Below, one piece after another: positions 8,226 to 18,046 of a DNA stretch of 64,000 bases. The DNA is from Anaplasma phagocytophilum str. Webster (GTDB taxonomy: Bacteria > Pseudomonadota > Alphaproteobacteria > Rickettsiales > Anaplasmataceae): positions 620,001 through 684,000 of the forward strand of contig NZ_LANS01000001.1 of NCBI RefSeq assembly GCF_000964685.1. Direction: 5' to 3'. The notes below the pieces were generated by a model. It was not told the origin of the DNA and did no database searches. It was given only the letters and a program-made list of their open reading frames with translations. A program made the translations under genes and the position numbers. How positions within the stretch are numbered: position 1 is the first letter of the stretch; each line of letters opens with the position of its first letter.

Positions 8226-10046
8226 ATTTTCAGATATGATCTTGCCAACATGTAAAGCTTTCTGAGCAATAACGGGCTGTGATGTAACGTTGGTGCTCTG
8301 CGATAAAGCTGGAGGTATATCATCAAGAGAAGCAAAAACACTATTCAGCACGCCGCTCATACAATTGATATCTTTGTGCGCACTTTCCGGACTTTGCATT
8401 AGCTTCATCATATACGGTATCAAGATTAGGCGTGAAGCACATGACTTGATGTTTTCCAGCTCTTCGTACCCCTTCGCGTTTTCTTCCAGGCCATTTTGCA
8501 CGATGGAGAACATGCTCCTGTAAAAACATTTTTGTTTTCCTTCATGATTGAGTACACCATTTTTGCCGAATAGTGCCATGACACAATTTCGTGAGATGTT
8601 TTTACAAATATCTCGGTACTGGTGAAGAGATGATGACTCTTTTTCTATTATGTTGCAAAGTGTTTCAGAGAGCCCATATATAGGTGCAAGTTCCTTAGTT
8701 AAAGCATCATAAATGTCAGCTAGTACCTCATGAACAGCTAGGTTGTCATTAAAAAGGGTCTTGCTCAAACCTGGGAAACTATTCTTAAGTTTTTTCTTTG
8801 CTCTTTCATATACACAAGCTGATTTATAGTGACCAGTTGCTTGCATTCGGGCGTGCGTTTCTAGAAGTATAACACACGTAGCAATAGGCTCTGCATCTAC
8901 TTCTGAAACTACCACAGTACGTAAGACTGCTTGCAAACAGTTCCCGTGAAGCTGTAGACACTGTTCTATAGAAATCTTAGTTTCCGTTACGCTATTTTGT
9001 AAAATGTCTGCAATGCTTGCATAGCAGGCATTAAGAATACTTTTGTAGTTTAATAGTTTTCTTGCATTTTTCCTCTGATCGGCTTGCAAAATGGTATGAA
9101 TAACATCAAGATGCAATTCCAAATATTGCCTCAGGTCTTCTGATGTATCTTTGAACTTTGTTTCATTAAGGCGCATACGCTCTGCCAATGCTGCAATCTC
9201 GTCACGTGTTGTTTTTGATGATGCCTGAGAATTGTGGAGCATATTCTTGAGAAAGTTCCGCATGCATTCATCCATTTTTTCTAGATGTGCAGTCACTCTA
9301 GAGCCCAAAGTATGGATGAGGTTTTTGTTATCTCTCTGTATTTTCTCTTCTATATGTCCAAGACTTCCAGACGAAATACTATTGGATTCTAGCAAATCTA
9401 TGCGCGTTTTTATGAACTCAGATGAGATACGAAGGTTTTTCTGAGCCATTAGTACTTGGTAGTCTATTGTAGGCCTTAATTCGGCGTAAATTCTCGTATT
9501 CTGGCATAACTGGGATGACAATTCATCCTGCGTTTTTTGCGCTTTACCATGGATAGTAGCGTATGTAAGACAACAAGCGGTAAATAAAACACAAGATATA
9601 ATTAAGATCGCGAGAGTCACTTTAGTTGATAGAGATTTGCTACTAGATTGGAAAATGTTCCATAGCGCATAAAAAACGTTACCCTCTTCATGGCATTCTG
9701 GGTTAATCGCTATAGCGCATAATGTTATTACCGTGGATAGAAAGCTAAGAAAAATTACAAGCATGGTTAGGAACTCGAGCCAGCTGTACCATACACTGGT
9801 AGACGTATACTCACGATTCTTTATCTCGCGTTGCTCATTCTGCAGCTTCCTTATGAAACGCAAAAGAACATCGATATCTGTTTTGGTAGCACAAATGATC
9901 TCAGCGGCATCATCCTGCATTTCAGCATTCAACTGCGCCGCAACCCTTTCCGCTGCTAAATCTGTTCTTAGTAATGTCTCAATTGTTGATTCTGCCTCGA
10001 TCGCAGCAACTGAATTATTCCCCGCAATATCGTCTTCTATAGACAT
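8217..10046 (-). CDS. Unknown protein with two membrane segments and a long helical domain
   Basis: I do not recognise this 609-residue protein. From the ATG at 10046 (the GTG at 10061 is the alternative), residues 1-85 are acidic and Ala-rich. Two hydrophobic segments follow at about 91-114 and 142-163. The remaining 445 residues look almost wholly alpha-helical, with coiled-coil-like stretches rich in E, K, L and Q and several cysteines. There is no signal peptide, so an inner-membrane protein with both large ends in the cytoplasm is the simplest topology. No enzymatic motif is visible. It stands alone between purE and ispD. It may be a lineage-specific Anaplasma protein. Confidence 0.8.
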   Translation of the reverse strand: MSIEDDIAGNNSVAAIEAESTIETLLRTDLAAERVAAQLNAEMQDDAAEIICATKTDIDVLLRFIRKLQNEQREIKNREYTSTSVWYSWLEFLTMLVIFLSFLSTVITLCAIAINPECHEEGNVFYALWNIFQSSSKSLSTKVTLAILIISCVLFTACCLTYATIHGKAQKTQDELSSQLCQNTRIYAELRPTIDYQVLMAQKNLRISSEFIKTRIDLLESNSISSGSLGHIEEKIQRDNKNLIHTLGSRVTAHLEKMDECMRNFLKNMLHNSQASSKTTRDEIAALAERMRLNETKFKDTSEDLRQYLELHLDVIHTILQADQRKNARKLLNYKSILNACYASIADILQNSVTETKISIEQCLQLHGNCLQAVLRTVVVSEVDAEPIATCVILLETHARMQATGHYKSACVYERAKKKLKNSFPGLSKTLFNDNLAVHEVLADIYDALTKELAPIYGLSETLCNIIEKESSSLHQYRDICKNISRNCVMALFGKNGVLNHEGKQKCFYRSMFSIVQNGLEENAKGYEELENIKSCASRLILIPYMMKLMQSPESAHKDINCMSGVLNSVFASLDDIPPALSQSTNVTSQPVIAQKALHVGKIISENAR

Positions 10047-10445
10047 ATAAACCCATCTCACAACTCTTTTCTTTCAAATGAGCTCTTTTGATGAGTAATA
10101 GCGAGACGCATTGGAAAACACAACGCTTGTGTACTAAAACCCATGCACCATAAGTAGTGTAATTATATGACAGCAGCCACAATCTTTGTGTAGCTCAGAC
10201 ACAACAATGTGTGACATCTAACTTACAGTATGTCCATATCAGAAAATCAGGACAAATTTACAACCGAACATGCTACCCCGTATATTACATTTGCTTTTGC
10301 ATAAGAGCAACATTACTATGATACTAACTGTAATAATAGTGGCAAAAGTTGTATAACGCGCTACTAGCCGGCTTTATATGCATATCAAAGTGTAGTATGT
10401 TGCTATAAATTGCCAGATTATCTTTTGTTTGCTTGGAGAACTATG
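10047..10445. other. Divergent intergenic region, no gene seen
   Basis: Nearly 400 bp of AT-rich sequence separates the unknown membrane protein and ispD. I see no gene, repeat or structured RNA; promoters for both genes presumably lie here. Confidence 0.4.
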
Positions 10446-11153
10446 ATGCCTCTTTTCGTTGTACTTATAGTAGCTGCTGGAGAAAGCAGGAGATTGGGAA
10501 ATAAGAACCAACTGAAGCAATATCTCAGGATTCAACGTCATTCTGTGCTTGCGCATACCATCACTCAGATGGTTACTTCATTTGTACATTCTGTGAAGGT
10601 TGTGATCGGACAGGGGCAGGATGCTTTCTACGAACATTCCCTCTTATCTCTTCCTAAAAAGGTGACGGATTTGCTTATACCACCAGTATATGGTGGAGCT
10701 CGCAGACAAGATTCTGTGCGCATAGGTTTGGAAAGCATTGAACACATTAATCCAGAATTTGTAATAATACATGATGCCTGTCGCCCTTTTGCTAGTTTGC
10801 CAAGTGCTGACGTTATAACTTACCATCTACGGGATCATGCTGGGATTGTACCTGTTTTGCAGCCTAGCGATACCATAAGTCGGGTTGAAAACTCAGTTAT
10901 TATGGAGGAAATAGCGAAGGATTCCGTTAGAATAGTTCAGACACCTCAAATATACAGGTACAAGGATATTTTGAGATGTCACAAAGAAGTTTACAGCACA
11001 GATCCGGAGAAATATTTCTCAGATGAGTCATCAGTAATGGTAGCGTGTGGGATGTCAGTTATCACTACAGAGGGAGATTATAACAACTTTAAGATTACTA
11101 CCGCCGAGGATGTTACTAGGGCTGAGTTGTATATGCAACACATGGGTAGTTAG
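10446..11153 (+). CDS. ispD: 2-C-methyl-D-erythritol 4-phosphate cytidylyltransferase IspD
   Basis: IspD is the third enzyme of the MEP isoprenoid pathway and couples MEP to CTP. The nucleotide-binding start AAGESRRLG and the KQYL motif are clear, as is VIIHDACRPF (usually DAARP). With the ATG at 10446, five bases after GGAGAA, the protein has 235 residues, the usual length. The longer frame from 10410 would add twelve unconserved residues. IspF follows 236 bp downstream on the same strand; in many alphaproteobacteria the two are fused. Confidence 0.94.
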   Translation: MPLFVVLIVAAGESRRLGNKNQLKQYLRIQRHSVLAHTITQMVTSFVHSVKVVIGQGQDAFYEHSLLSLPKKVTDLLIPPVYGGARRQDSVRIGLESIEHINPEFVIIHDACRPFASLPSADVITYHLRDHAGIVPVLQPSDTISRVENSVIMEEIAKDSVRIVQTPQIYRYKDILRCHKEVYSTDPEKYFSDESSVMVACGMSVITTEGDYNNFKITTAEDVTRAELYMQHMGS

Positions 11154-11389
11154 AAGTGTGCTAGTTTTGATAGGTTGTGGGGCCTTTAAATGGTGTGATT
11201 TTATTGTTCTGCTATGCTACCACGACTTGGATTTTGTGCATCATGTGTAATAAACTGCGAACGTGGGATGTTTGCGCCTGCATTTACTAAACAGTGTGAG
11301 TAGTGGTAGAGCGGTGTAAATTGCTTATTGAGTCTGTATGATTTATACCGGCGGGGTGTTTTGTCATATTGTAAGTGGGGTACTTAGGG

Positions 11390-11881
11390 ATGCCGTTCAG
11401 AGTGGGAATGGGTTTTGATGTACATAGATTTACCGAGTCAAGAGAGGAAGGGCAGTACATACCCATATGTGGAATAAAGGTAGCGCATACACAGGGAATA
11501 GTTGCGCATTCGGATGGGGATGTTGCACTTCATGCACTTACAGATGCATTATTAGGCTGCATGGGAGAGGGGAGTATAGGGCAGCATTTTCCTAATAGTG
11601 ATCCTCAATGGAAGAATGCAAGCTCATCTTATTTCTTGTTGGAAGCACAAAAAAAGGCTGCCGCAAAATCTTATGCGATACTAAATTTTGACGTGACTAT
11701 AGTGTGTGAGCAACCAAAAATAATGCCCCATGTACCTAAAATGAAAGAGTTTCTGTCTAAGCTGTTAGATGTTGATGTATCACAAATGAACATTAAGGCA
11801 GTAACGACGGAAAAGCTTGGGTTTTTGGGTCGTGGTGAAGGTATTGCAGCACATGCCGTGTTGATGTGTTATAGGGTGTAA
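11390..11881 (+). CDS. ispF: 2-C-methyl-D-erythritol 2,4-cyclodiphosphate synthase IspF
   Basis: IspF cyclises CDP-ME 2-phosphate with loss of CMP in the MEP pathway. Seen are GFDVHRF with the metal-binding Asp-x-His, AHSDGDVALHALTDALLG, and the C-terminal TTEKLGFLGRGEGIA loop. The ATG at 11390 gives 163 residues, the family length, with GGGG nine bases upstream; a GTG at 11375 would add five residues. It probably acts as a trimer with the product of the adjacent ispD in the same pathway. Confidence 0.96.
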   Translation: MPFRVGMGFDVHRFTESREEGQYIPICGIKVAHTQGIVAHSDGDVALHALTDALLGCMGEGSIGQHFPNSDPQWKNASSSYFLLEAQKKAAAKSYAILNFDVTIVCEQPKIMPHVPKMKEFLSKLLDVDVSQMNIKAVTTEKLGFLGRGEGIAAHAVLMCYRV

Positions 11882-12082
11882 CTCAAAACCAGCTCTTAAT
11901 CTTTGGAGTTCTATAGGCACAACTTCCTAACGTCTCAGGAAACTACAAGATATCAGTGTAATATACCGCAGCTGTATAGAGACCAGTCAGAAAGCAGTAA
12001 TACCCGGAGTTGAGTATAGAAGAAGCGTTAGTAGCTTGTTTTGGGTTCTTACAGAGATAGAAGAAACGTCCCAACCCTCAAA

Positions 12083-13369
12083 CTACCTAACACCAAATTC
12101 CCCACCGACATAAGCCATGGAGAAGTTAGCAATAGCAGTATCCTTAGTACGACCCGCCGGACTAGTATCATCTACAAGACGTTGAGCCGGCAGATCATCA
12201 TAAACGCCATCTCCCACAACACGATGGTAGAATCCACCCGCAAAAGCGGAGATTTCAGGAGAGAGCTGATAACTCAACCCAGCCTTTAATCTATAAGCAA
12301 GCTTAGGAGTGATATGGCCATCAACCACGCCCACGAAGTTACCACCGAGCCCGACGCAAGCATAAGGAACAACACCTAAACCTTCACTAAGAAGATCATA
12401 ACAAGCATTGACCATCACAGAAGTAGAAGAAACCGCCCTAATCTCAACCACTTCCCCACCTTCAATAGTTTTAGCTAGTAACCCAGCTACTATGGTTTTT
12501 TCGTCACGATTAAGAGCTACTAGGTCTTTAGCTACGGCGTTGGCGTTGCTATTAGGCGCGCCAACCTCTGGACCGCTCGTGCTCTTTCCCGCCTGACCAG
12601 TAGGCCAGTTTTTATTCTCCGACAACCCTACAGCACTCACAAACTTACTCAAAAACTTTTGGTCTGCTCCCGCGCTACCGTCGCCTAACCCGCTACATTG
12701 CGCAGAATTGTCTTCAATTGTGCCCGGTTTTTCATGATACGTCTTTCCTTTACCAGTTACCAACGCTGCATGTTTTCCACTACAAACCTTTCCATCGATA
12801 GTGGAGTTGGTAATTTTCACAGCATTCGCAAATTGTGCTATGTCCTTCCCAGAGGTCTTAGCAAGAGCAGCGGCAAGGTTATCAGTCTGCCCAGTAACAA
12901 CATCATAAGCTAACTCCTTAGCTAGTAGATATACTGTATCAGCTTCATCTTCCTTACTACCACTATCTCTAATACCCTTGGTCTTGAAGCGCTCGTAACC
13001 AATCTCAAGCTCAACCCTGGCACCACCAATACCATAACCAACACTGCCTTCCATAGCTACAAGCATGTTGTCCTTAAACCCAATCCGAGGATCAGGAGTG
13101 TTCCAGTCAAACTTGTTAGACTCTAGCTTTACACTCTTTCCATCCTTTAAGTATGGATATACTGCCTTAGTCTCTCCGTTACTCTCCCTTATACTAAAAT
13201 CTCTTATCTTGCTAAACGCTGGACTGTAATCCAAACCAATATAGAAATATCCCGCACCACCAGTATCCAAAGCGCTAACGTCATCATGAGCCCTGACATC
13301 ATTTCCAGCCATGACTATAGCCAACGACATCATTACGCTTCCTAATAATAGCTTACTTCTAGATCTCAT
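12083..13369 (-). CDS. p44: P44/Msp2 family copy with intact start (QC class)
   Basis: This copy has the canonical signal peptide start [20 protein letters not shown], an AGGGAG ribosome-binding site, a complete N-terminal conserved half, a hypervariable region with QCSGLG and NWPTG, and a C-terminal half that stops at FGVR, three residues short of the usual end. The hypervariable region is nearly the same as that of the 34980-36176 copy, but the sequence just after it differs (VAKDLVALN instead of MARDLVDLN), as expected after gene conversion. It follows a 5'-truncated copy across a 60-bp palindromic spacer. It is probably a silent donor. Confidence 0.93.
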   Translation of the reverse strand: MRSRSKLLLGSVMMSLAIVMAGNDVRAHDDVSALDTGGAGYFYIGLDYSPAFSKIRDFSIRESNGETKAVYPYLKDGKSVKLESNKFDWNTPDPRIGFKDNMLVAMEGSVGYGIGGARVELEIGYERFKTKGIRDSGSKEDEADTVYLLAKELAYDVVTGQTDNLAAALAKTSGKDIAQFANAVKITNSTIDGKVCSGKHAALVTGKGKTYHEKPGTIEDNSAQCSGLGDGSAGADQKFLSKFVSAVGLSENKNWPTGQAGKSTSGPEVGAPNSNANAVAKDLVALNRDEKTIVAGLLAKTIEGGEVVEIRAVSSTSVMVNACYDLLSEGLGVVPYACVGLGGNFVGVVDGHITPKLAYRLKAGLSYQLSPEISAFAGGFYHRVVGDGVYDDLPAQRLVDDTSPAGRTKDTAIANFSMAYVGGEFGVR

Positions 13370-13386
13370 ATACTAACTCCCTAATA

Positions 13387-13417
13387 GAAGCGGGGTAAGT
13401 TTGACTTACCCCGCTTC
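13387..13417. repeat. Palindrome in the 60-bp p44-p44 spacer, copy 1
   Basis: A perfect 14-bp inverted repeat (GAAGCGGGGTAAGT and its complement) has a TTG loop. The whole 60-bp spacer between an FGVRFAF stop and an MRSRSKL start is repeated at 34920-34979 and 48960-49019. It could terminate transcription of the upstream copy, but no U-tract follows. Confidence 0.9.
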
Positions 13418-13429
13418 CAACAAACCACC

Positions 13430-14332
13430 TTAAAAAGCAAACCTAACACCAAATTCCCCACCGACATAAGCCATGGAGAAGTTAGCAATAGCAGTATCCT
13501 TAGTACGACCCGCCGGACTAGTATCATCTACAAGACGTTGAGCCGGCAGATCATCATAAACGCCATCTCCCACAACACGATGGTAGAATCCACCCGCAAA
13601 AGCGGAGATTTCAGGAGAGAGCTGATAACTCAAGCCAGCCTTTAACCTATAAGCAAGCTTAGGAGTGATATGCCCATCAACAACACCCACGAAGTTTCCA
13701 CCGAGACCAACACAAGCATAAGGAACAACGCCTAAACCTTCACTAAGAAGATCATAACAAGCATTAACCATCACAGAAGTAGAAGAAACTGCCCTAATTT
13801 CAACAACCTCACCGCCTTCAATAGTTTTAGCTAGTAACCCTGCTACTATGGTTTTTTCTTCAGAAGTGAGATTTGTTAGGTCTGCGGCTACGGCTGCGGC
13901 ATTACCATTCTTAGTACCATCTTCGGCCCCACTGTTGTATATCCTGCCCGTGGGCCAATTCTTCTCACTAATCTTTACATCCGTAACAAACTTGCTAAAC
14001 GTTAAACCATCTTTTTTAGCCGCAAAACCGCTACACTGTGCCACTGCACTGGCTGTAGCCTCCGCAGCAAACGTCGATGGGCTACTCTGCCCTGAGCCTT
14101 TTCCGCCACGAGTCCCATTACAAACCTTACCATCGATGGTAGGGGCAGAAATCTCAACTGCCTTAGCAAACTGAACGATATCTTTACCGGAGGTTTTGGC
14201 AAGAGCAGCGGCAAGGTTATCAGTCTGTCCAGTAACAACATCATAAGCTAACTCCTTAGCTAGTAGATATACTGTATCAGCATCATCTTCCTTACTACCA
14301 CTATCTCTAATACCCTTGGTCTTGTTTTTCAA
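13430..14332 (-). pseudogene. p44: 5'-truncated p44 copy (QC class)
   Basis: Homology starts at [10 protein letters not shown], missing the signal peptide and about the first 110 residues, and runs through a QCSGF/NWPTG hypervariable region to the complete FGVRFAF end. The apparent start MKNK comes from connector C, not from p44. It cannot encode an exported protein but is a usable donor, because it carries both conserved flanks of the hypervariable region. Confidence 0.92.
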
Positions 14333-14381
14333 TAATGAGAATTATTGCATAGGCTTTTTGTATACCTGTGATTTAAAGTAG
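14333..14381. repeat. Connector C, copy 1
   Basis: About 50 bp join a p44 3' part cut after DLPAQ to the next p44 cut before KTKGIRD. The same junction recurs at 36169-36224. Related sequence lies at 32860-32908, 47440-47490 and 60830-60847. Confidence 0.8.
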
Positions 14382-15682
14382 TTGAGCCGGCAGATCATCA
14401 TAGACACCATCTCCAACAACACGATGGTAGAATCCACCTGCAAAAGCAGAGATTTCAGGAGAGAGCTGATAACTCAAGCCAGCCTTTAACCTATAAGCAA
14501 GTTTAGGAGTGATGTTCTAGACACCATCCGCATCAGACCACAGATTAGCTTTCCTTGAAGTACAGATAACCTCTGTAAAGTTTTAGAGGAGATTCCTAGA
14601 TAGCAAGTATTTTTCATGATGGGTAAGAGCGTAAAGCCACTGTACGGACCTACTAAGTATGGTGAATCGCTGATCGTAGTTTGTTTCACGAGTGGTGCAG
14701 CACTAATTTTGCCTAGTTACTTCACTTACCTTAACTAGGGTATTCAGAGTTAAAGATGGTTTGTGTAATGAATTCCATCAACCACGCCGACGAAGTTACC
14801 CCCAAGACCAACACAAGCATAAGGAACAACGCCTAAACCTTCACTAAGAAGATCATAACAAGCATTGACCATTACAGAAGTAGAAGAAACCGCCCTAATC
14901 TCAACAACCTCACCACCTTCAATAGTTTTAGCTAGTAACCCTGCTACTATGGTTTTTTCTTCAGGGGTTAGCTCCTGTACTAGGTCTTTAGCTACAGCTG
15001 TGGCATTGCTATTTTGTGGACCAGACACTATCGCAGTGCTTTTCCAATAACTCCCAGTAGGCCAATTCTTATTATCTTGTAAACCTACACCTTCAGCAAA
15101 ATCACTAAATTTTTTTGTCTTCCCTTCATGTAATCCACTACACTGAGCTGTGTCCTTAGCACCGCTACTAAGCGTTACCCCGTATTTTTCCGGCGTATTA
15201 TCCGCTCCTCCTTTCGCATGACTCCCACTACAAACCTTCTTATCAATACTAGGATGAGAAACCCCAACCGCCTTAGCAAACTGAACGATATCTTTACCAG
15301 AGGTCTTGGCAAGAGCAGCGGTAAGCTTATCAGTCTGTCCAGTAACAACATCATAAGCTAACTCCTTAGCTAGTAGATATACTGTATCAGCTTCATCTTC
15401 CTTACTACCACTATCTCTAATACCCTTGGTCTTGAAGCGCTCGTAACCAATCTCAAGCTCAACCCTGGCACCACCAATACCATAACCAACACTGCCTTCC
15501 ATAGCTACAAGCATGTTGTCCTTAAACCCAATCCGAGGATCAGGAGTGTTCCAGTCAAACTTGTGTGACTCTAGCTTTACACTCTTTCCATCCTTTAAGT
15601 ATGGATATACTGCCTTAGTTTCTCCGTTACTCTCCCTTATACTAAAATCTCTTATCTTGCTAAACGCTGGACTGTAATCCAA
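14382..15682 (-). pseudogene. p44: p44 copy lacking its start and interrupted by connector B (QC class)
   Basis: Read in the p44 direction, the copy begins at LDYSPAF (15682, a TTG codon; the signal peptide is missing). It continues through a hypervariable region with QCSGLH and NWPTG to VVDG at about 14775, where the frame runs into connector B and stops at 14750. P44 homology resumes at ITPKLAYRL (14514) and ends at DLPAQ (14382). So one p44 is split by about 260 bp. Its middle block, [11 protein letters not shown], is shared with the copy at 49.0-50.1 kb. Confidence 0.88.
14515..14774. repeat. Connector B, copy 1 (element inside p44)
   Basis: About 260 bp are inserted between P44 codons VVDG and HITPK. 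Related copies lie at 25557-25812, 33592-33830, 36912-37146, 47640-47890 and 56612-56745, always in the same orientation relative to p44. The ends are loosely inverted (ACAAACCATC against GATGGTGTC). No transposase is encoded. Confidence 0.82.
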
Positions 15683-15689
15683 TATTTCT

Positions 15690-15945
15690 ATCTTATAAAT
15701 AATAACCGTGGTGTTCGGATTCGAATTACAGTTTTTGGAACATACTCACTAATGTTTTCGAAACTGAAAGAGATTCCACAGGACAGTATTGCAGTAATAT
15801 CTTTGCAATGAGCGCTTATAGGTGAACTCTCCCCATACCTCAGGAAACAATTATCGCGTCTATACATAATCGATCCATAAATAGCGCGATAATAGCACCA
15901 CTAATATAAGCAATCCTACCTGAGAATAACACTCAAGAAAAACAC
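15690..15945. repeat. Connector A, copy 2
   Basis: This is homologous to 2930-3160 and 30830-31080 and lies upstream of the interrupted p44 copy. The + strand frame preserved in the other two copies is broken here by a TGA after FAMSAYR. The rest of the region up to ccmF (16053) shows no gene; the ccmF promoter should be in the last 100 bp. Confidence 0.78.
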
Positions 15946-16052
15946 ATTAGAACAACCATAGATTTATAAACCAGGATTGCTAATCTTGTATCTAGTACTT
16001 AGAGGACTAGAAGGATATAATGGCGTATTCCTAATTCTATTCCTATGCCATA

Positions 16053-17966
16053 ATGCAGTACTTCGTTGATGGTTTCGTAGCCTTTCTCATACTTCCTTGT
16101 ATATTGTCGTTACTATACCCCGTATCAGTGAGATTATCTGCTGCCCTTGGTGCATACATGTCTTATGCAGTTGCGGGGTTATTAAGCGCTTCTGTAGGCT
16201 TTCTTATATACTTAAGGATTGTGGATGACTTCTCGTTCGAGAACGTTTTCAATAATTCACATTCTCTACAGCCAATACTATACAAGATTACCGGTGTATG
16301 GGGGAATTATGAGGGGTCTTACCTTCTATTTTTGTGGCTCCTAAGTGTGTATACTGCCGTCATGGAATTTGCTCATAAGAAGGCTGATAACCTTAAAAGA
16401 ATAGCTCTTACTGCACAGCACCTCATGCTAGCAGGATTTACAGCTTTTGGTGCGATATTCGCCAATCCCTTTTTGCGGGTGTTTTCCCTTACCGAAGATG
16501 GTCTTGGGTTTAACCCTTTATTACAAGATATTGGCCTTACTATACATCCCCCCATTTTGTTTAGTGGCTATACGGGGTTGGCTCCAGTGTTATCAATTAC
16601 CATTGCAGCTCTCATACTCAATTACGATCCCGTAGAGTGGGCTAAAATAATTCGAGTGTGGGTGCTGAATGCGTGGTCATTCCTGACACTTGGTGTCGCT
16701 CTAGGTGGTTGGTGGGCCTATAGAGTCCTGGGCTGGGGTGGTTTTTGGGCCTGGGACCCTGTGGAGAATGTTGTGTTGCTACCTTGGCTTCTTAGTACAG
16801 CGCTAATCCATATGTTGCCAATTGTCAGGAAGAGTAGAGTATATTGTAACTTCACATATTTTCTTGCGGTGTCTACTTTTCTAAGTAGCTTATACAGCAC
16901 ATTTTTAGTGCGTTCCGGATTATTAATTTCTGTGCACACTTTCGCTTTTGACGATACACGCGGTGTTTTCATCCTCGTTTTCATAAGTGTTATCGTCCTA
17001 ATTTGCTACACAATATTTATAATGTATTGCATAAAAAGAGATGAAAGCTGTGACTTCCGTTATGCGTCAAAAATAACGCTTTTGGTTGGTCTCGCAGTAT
17101 TACTTCTGATAGCTTTTTCTACCATTATCACTGGCACGGTATATCCAATTTTATGGGAATTCTTCACAGGAGAGACGATTTCTGTGGGATATCCTTACTA
17201 TAGTAACATTTTTAGCGTTTTACATACCGGACTGCTAAGCATGTTAATTGTGTTACCTTGTATAGGTTGGGATGGCTATAAGACATTTAAGCTAAGTTTT
17301 AAGATTTCTACGGCCTTTGCCGCTATTTTATCACCCTTGGCTATATATTACGGAATTTCGGGAATACTTATTCTGCTTGCATGTTTTTTATTTTCTTCCA
17401 TTATCGAGGACTTTTTCAGCAAATTACATGATCCCCTATCATGGACTGCTATTAGGAGCGCTCTACGTCCTGGTAGGTGCGCAATGCTCTCAGGGCATCT
17501 CGGAGTAGCAATATTAACTGCAGGAATCATATACTCTAGCACCTATCAGGCTGAAAGTTATCAGTATATGAAGGTGGGTGATACTATTAGCGTCCATGAT
17601 TTTCAAGCTGTATTTGAAGATATTTCTATTATTTCTCAGGAGTATTACGATGCTTTAGTAGGAAGATTTTCTATTACTAAAGCTGATTCCCCAAAAGTAC
17701 TACATACACTTTTTCCAGAAAATAGATTCTACCACGTAGAAGGCACGCGCAATGTGATCAGCAGCACGTATCATGGTTTTTTAGCCGATATATACATGGT
17801 AATTGGTGATACAGATCTTGAAAAAGGTATCTCAGTCCAGATGCGATACAAACCTCTTATTAGCCTTGTCTGGATTGGTTGCACAATGCTAGTTATAGGG
17901 GGTACTTTTGGAATATACAATGCATGGCTAAAAATACGGCCTCAAAGAAAAAGAGACACGTTATAG
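16053..17966 (+). CDS. ccmF: Cytochrome c-type biogenesis protein CcmF (haem lyase subunit)
   Basis: CcmF takes haem from holo-CcmE and, with CcmH/I, ligates it to apocytochrome c at the outer face of the inner membrane. The 637-residue protein has many membrane segments. The haem-handling WWD domain is at about 220-240, with the GGWWAYRVLGWGGFWAWDP motif; HPP lies at 165-167 and GNYEGS at 84-89. Length and motif order are normal. ygfZ follows 80 bp downstream on the same strand. Other ccm genes are not in the window. Confidence 0.97.
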   Translation: MQYFVDGFVAFLILPCILSLLYPVSVRLSAALGAYMSYAVAGLLSASVGFLIYLRIVDDFSFENVFNNSHSLQPILYKITGVWGNYEGSYLLFLWLLSVYTAVMEFAHKKADNLKRIALTAQHLMLAGFTAFGAIFANPFLRVFSLTEDGLGFNPLLQDIGLTIHPPILFSGYTGLAPVLSITIAALILNYDPVEWAKIIRVWVLNAWSFLTLGVALGGWWAYRVLGWGGFWAWDPVENVVLLPWLLSTALIHMLPIVRKSRVYCNFTYFLAVSTFLSSLYSTFLVRSGLLISVHTFAFDDTRGVFILVFISVIVLICYTIFIMYCIKRDESCDFRYASKITLLVGLAVLLLIAFSTIITGTVYPILWEFFTGETISVGYPYYSNIFSVLHTGLLSMLIVLPCIGWDGYKTFKLSFKISTAFAAILSPLAIYYGISGILILLACFLFSSIIEDFFSKLHDPLSWTAIRSALRPGRCAMLSGHLGVAILTAGIIYSSTYQAESYQYMKVGDTISVHDFQAVFEDISIISQEYYDALVGRFSITKADSPKVLHTLFPENRFYHVEGTRNVISSTYHGFLADIYMVIGDTDLEKGISVQMRYKPLISLVWIGCTMLVIGGTFGIYNAWLKIRPQRKRDTL

Positions 17967-18046
17967 ATGTGCAAAGCATTATTTGAATTATATTCCATGT
18001 GTCAGTATCATCCACCTCATAGAAGCGTGGAGTACACGGAGGTAAG

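Noticed and set aside
14486-14689. A small minus-strand frame in connector B (MKQTTISDSPYLVGPYSG...) also present at 47587-47805
   Set aside because: It is similar only because the DNA repeat is similar; in the 33.6-kb copy the same frame is cut by an early stop and other copies are broken, so coding is not supported.
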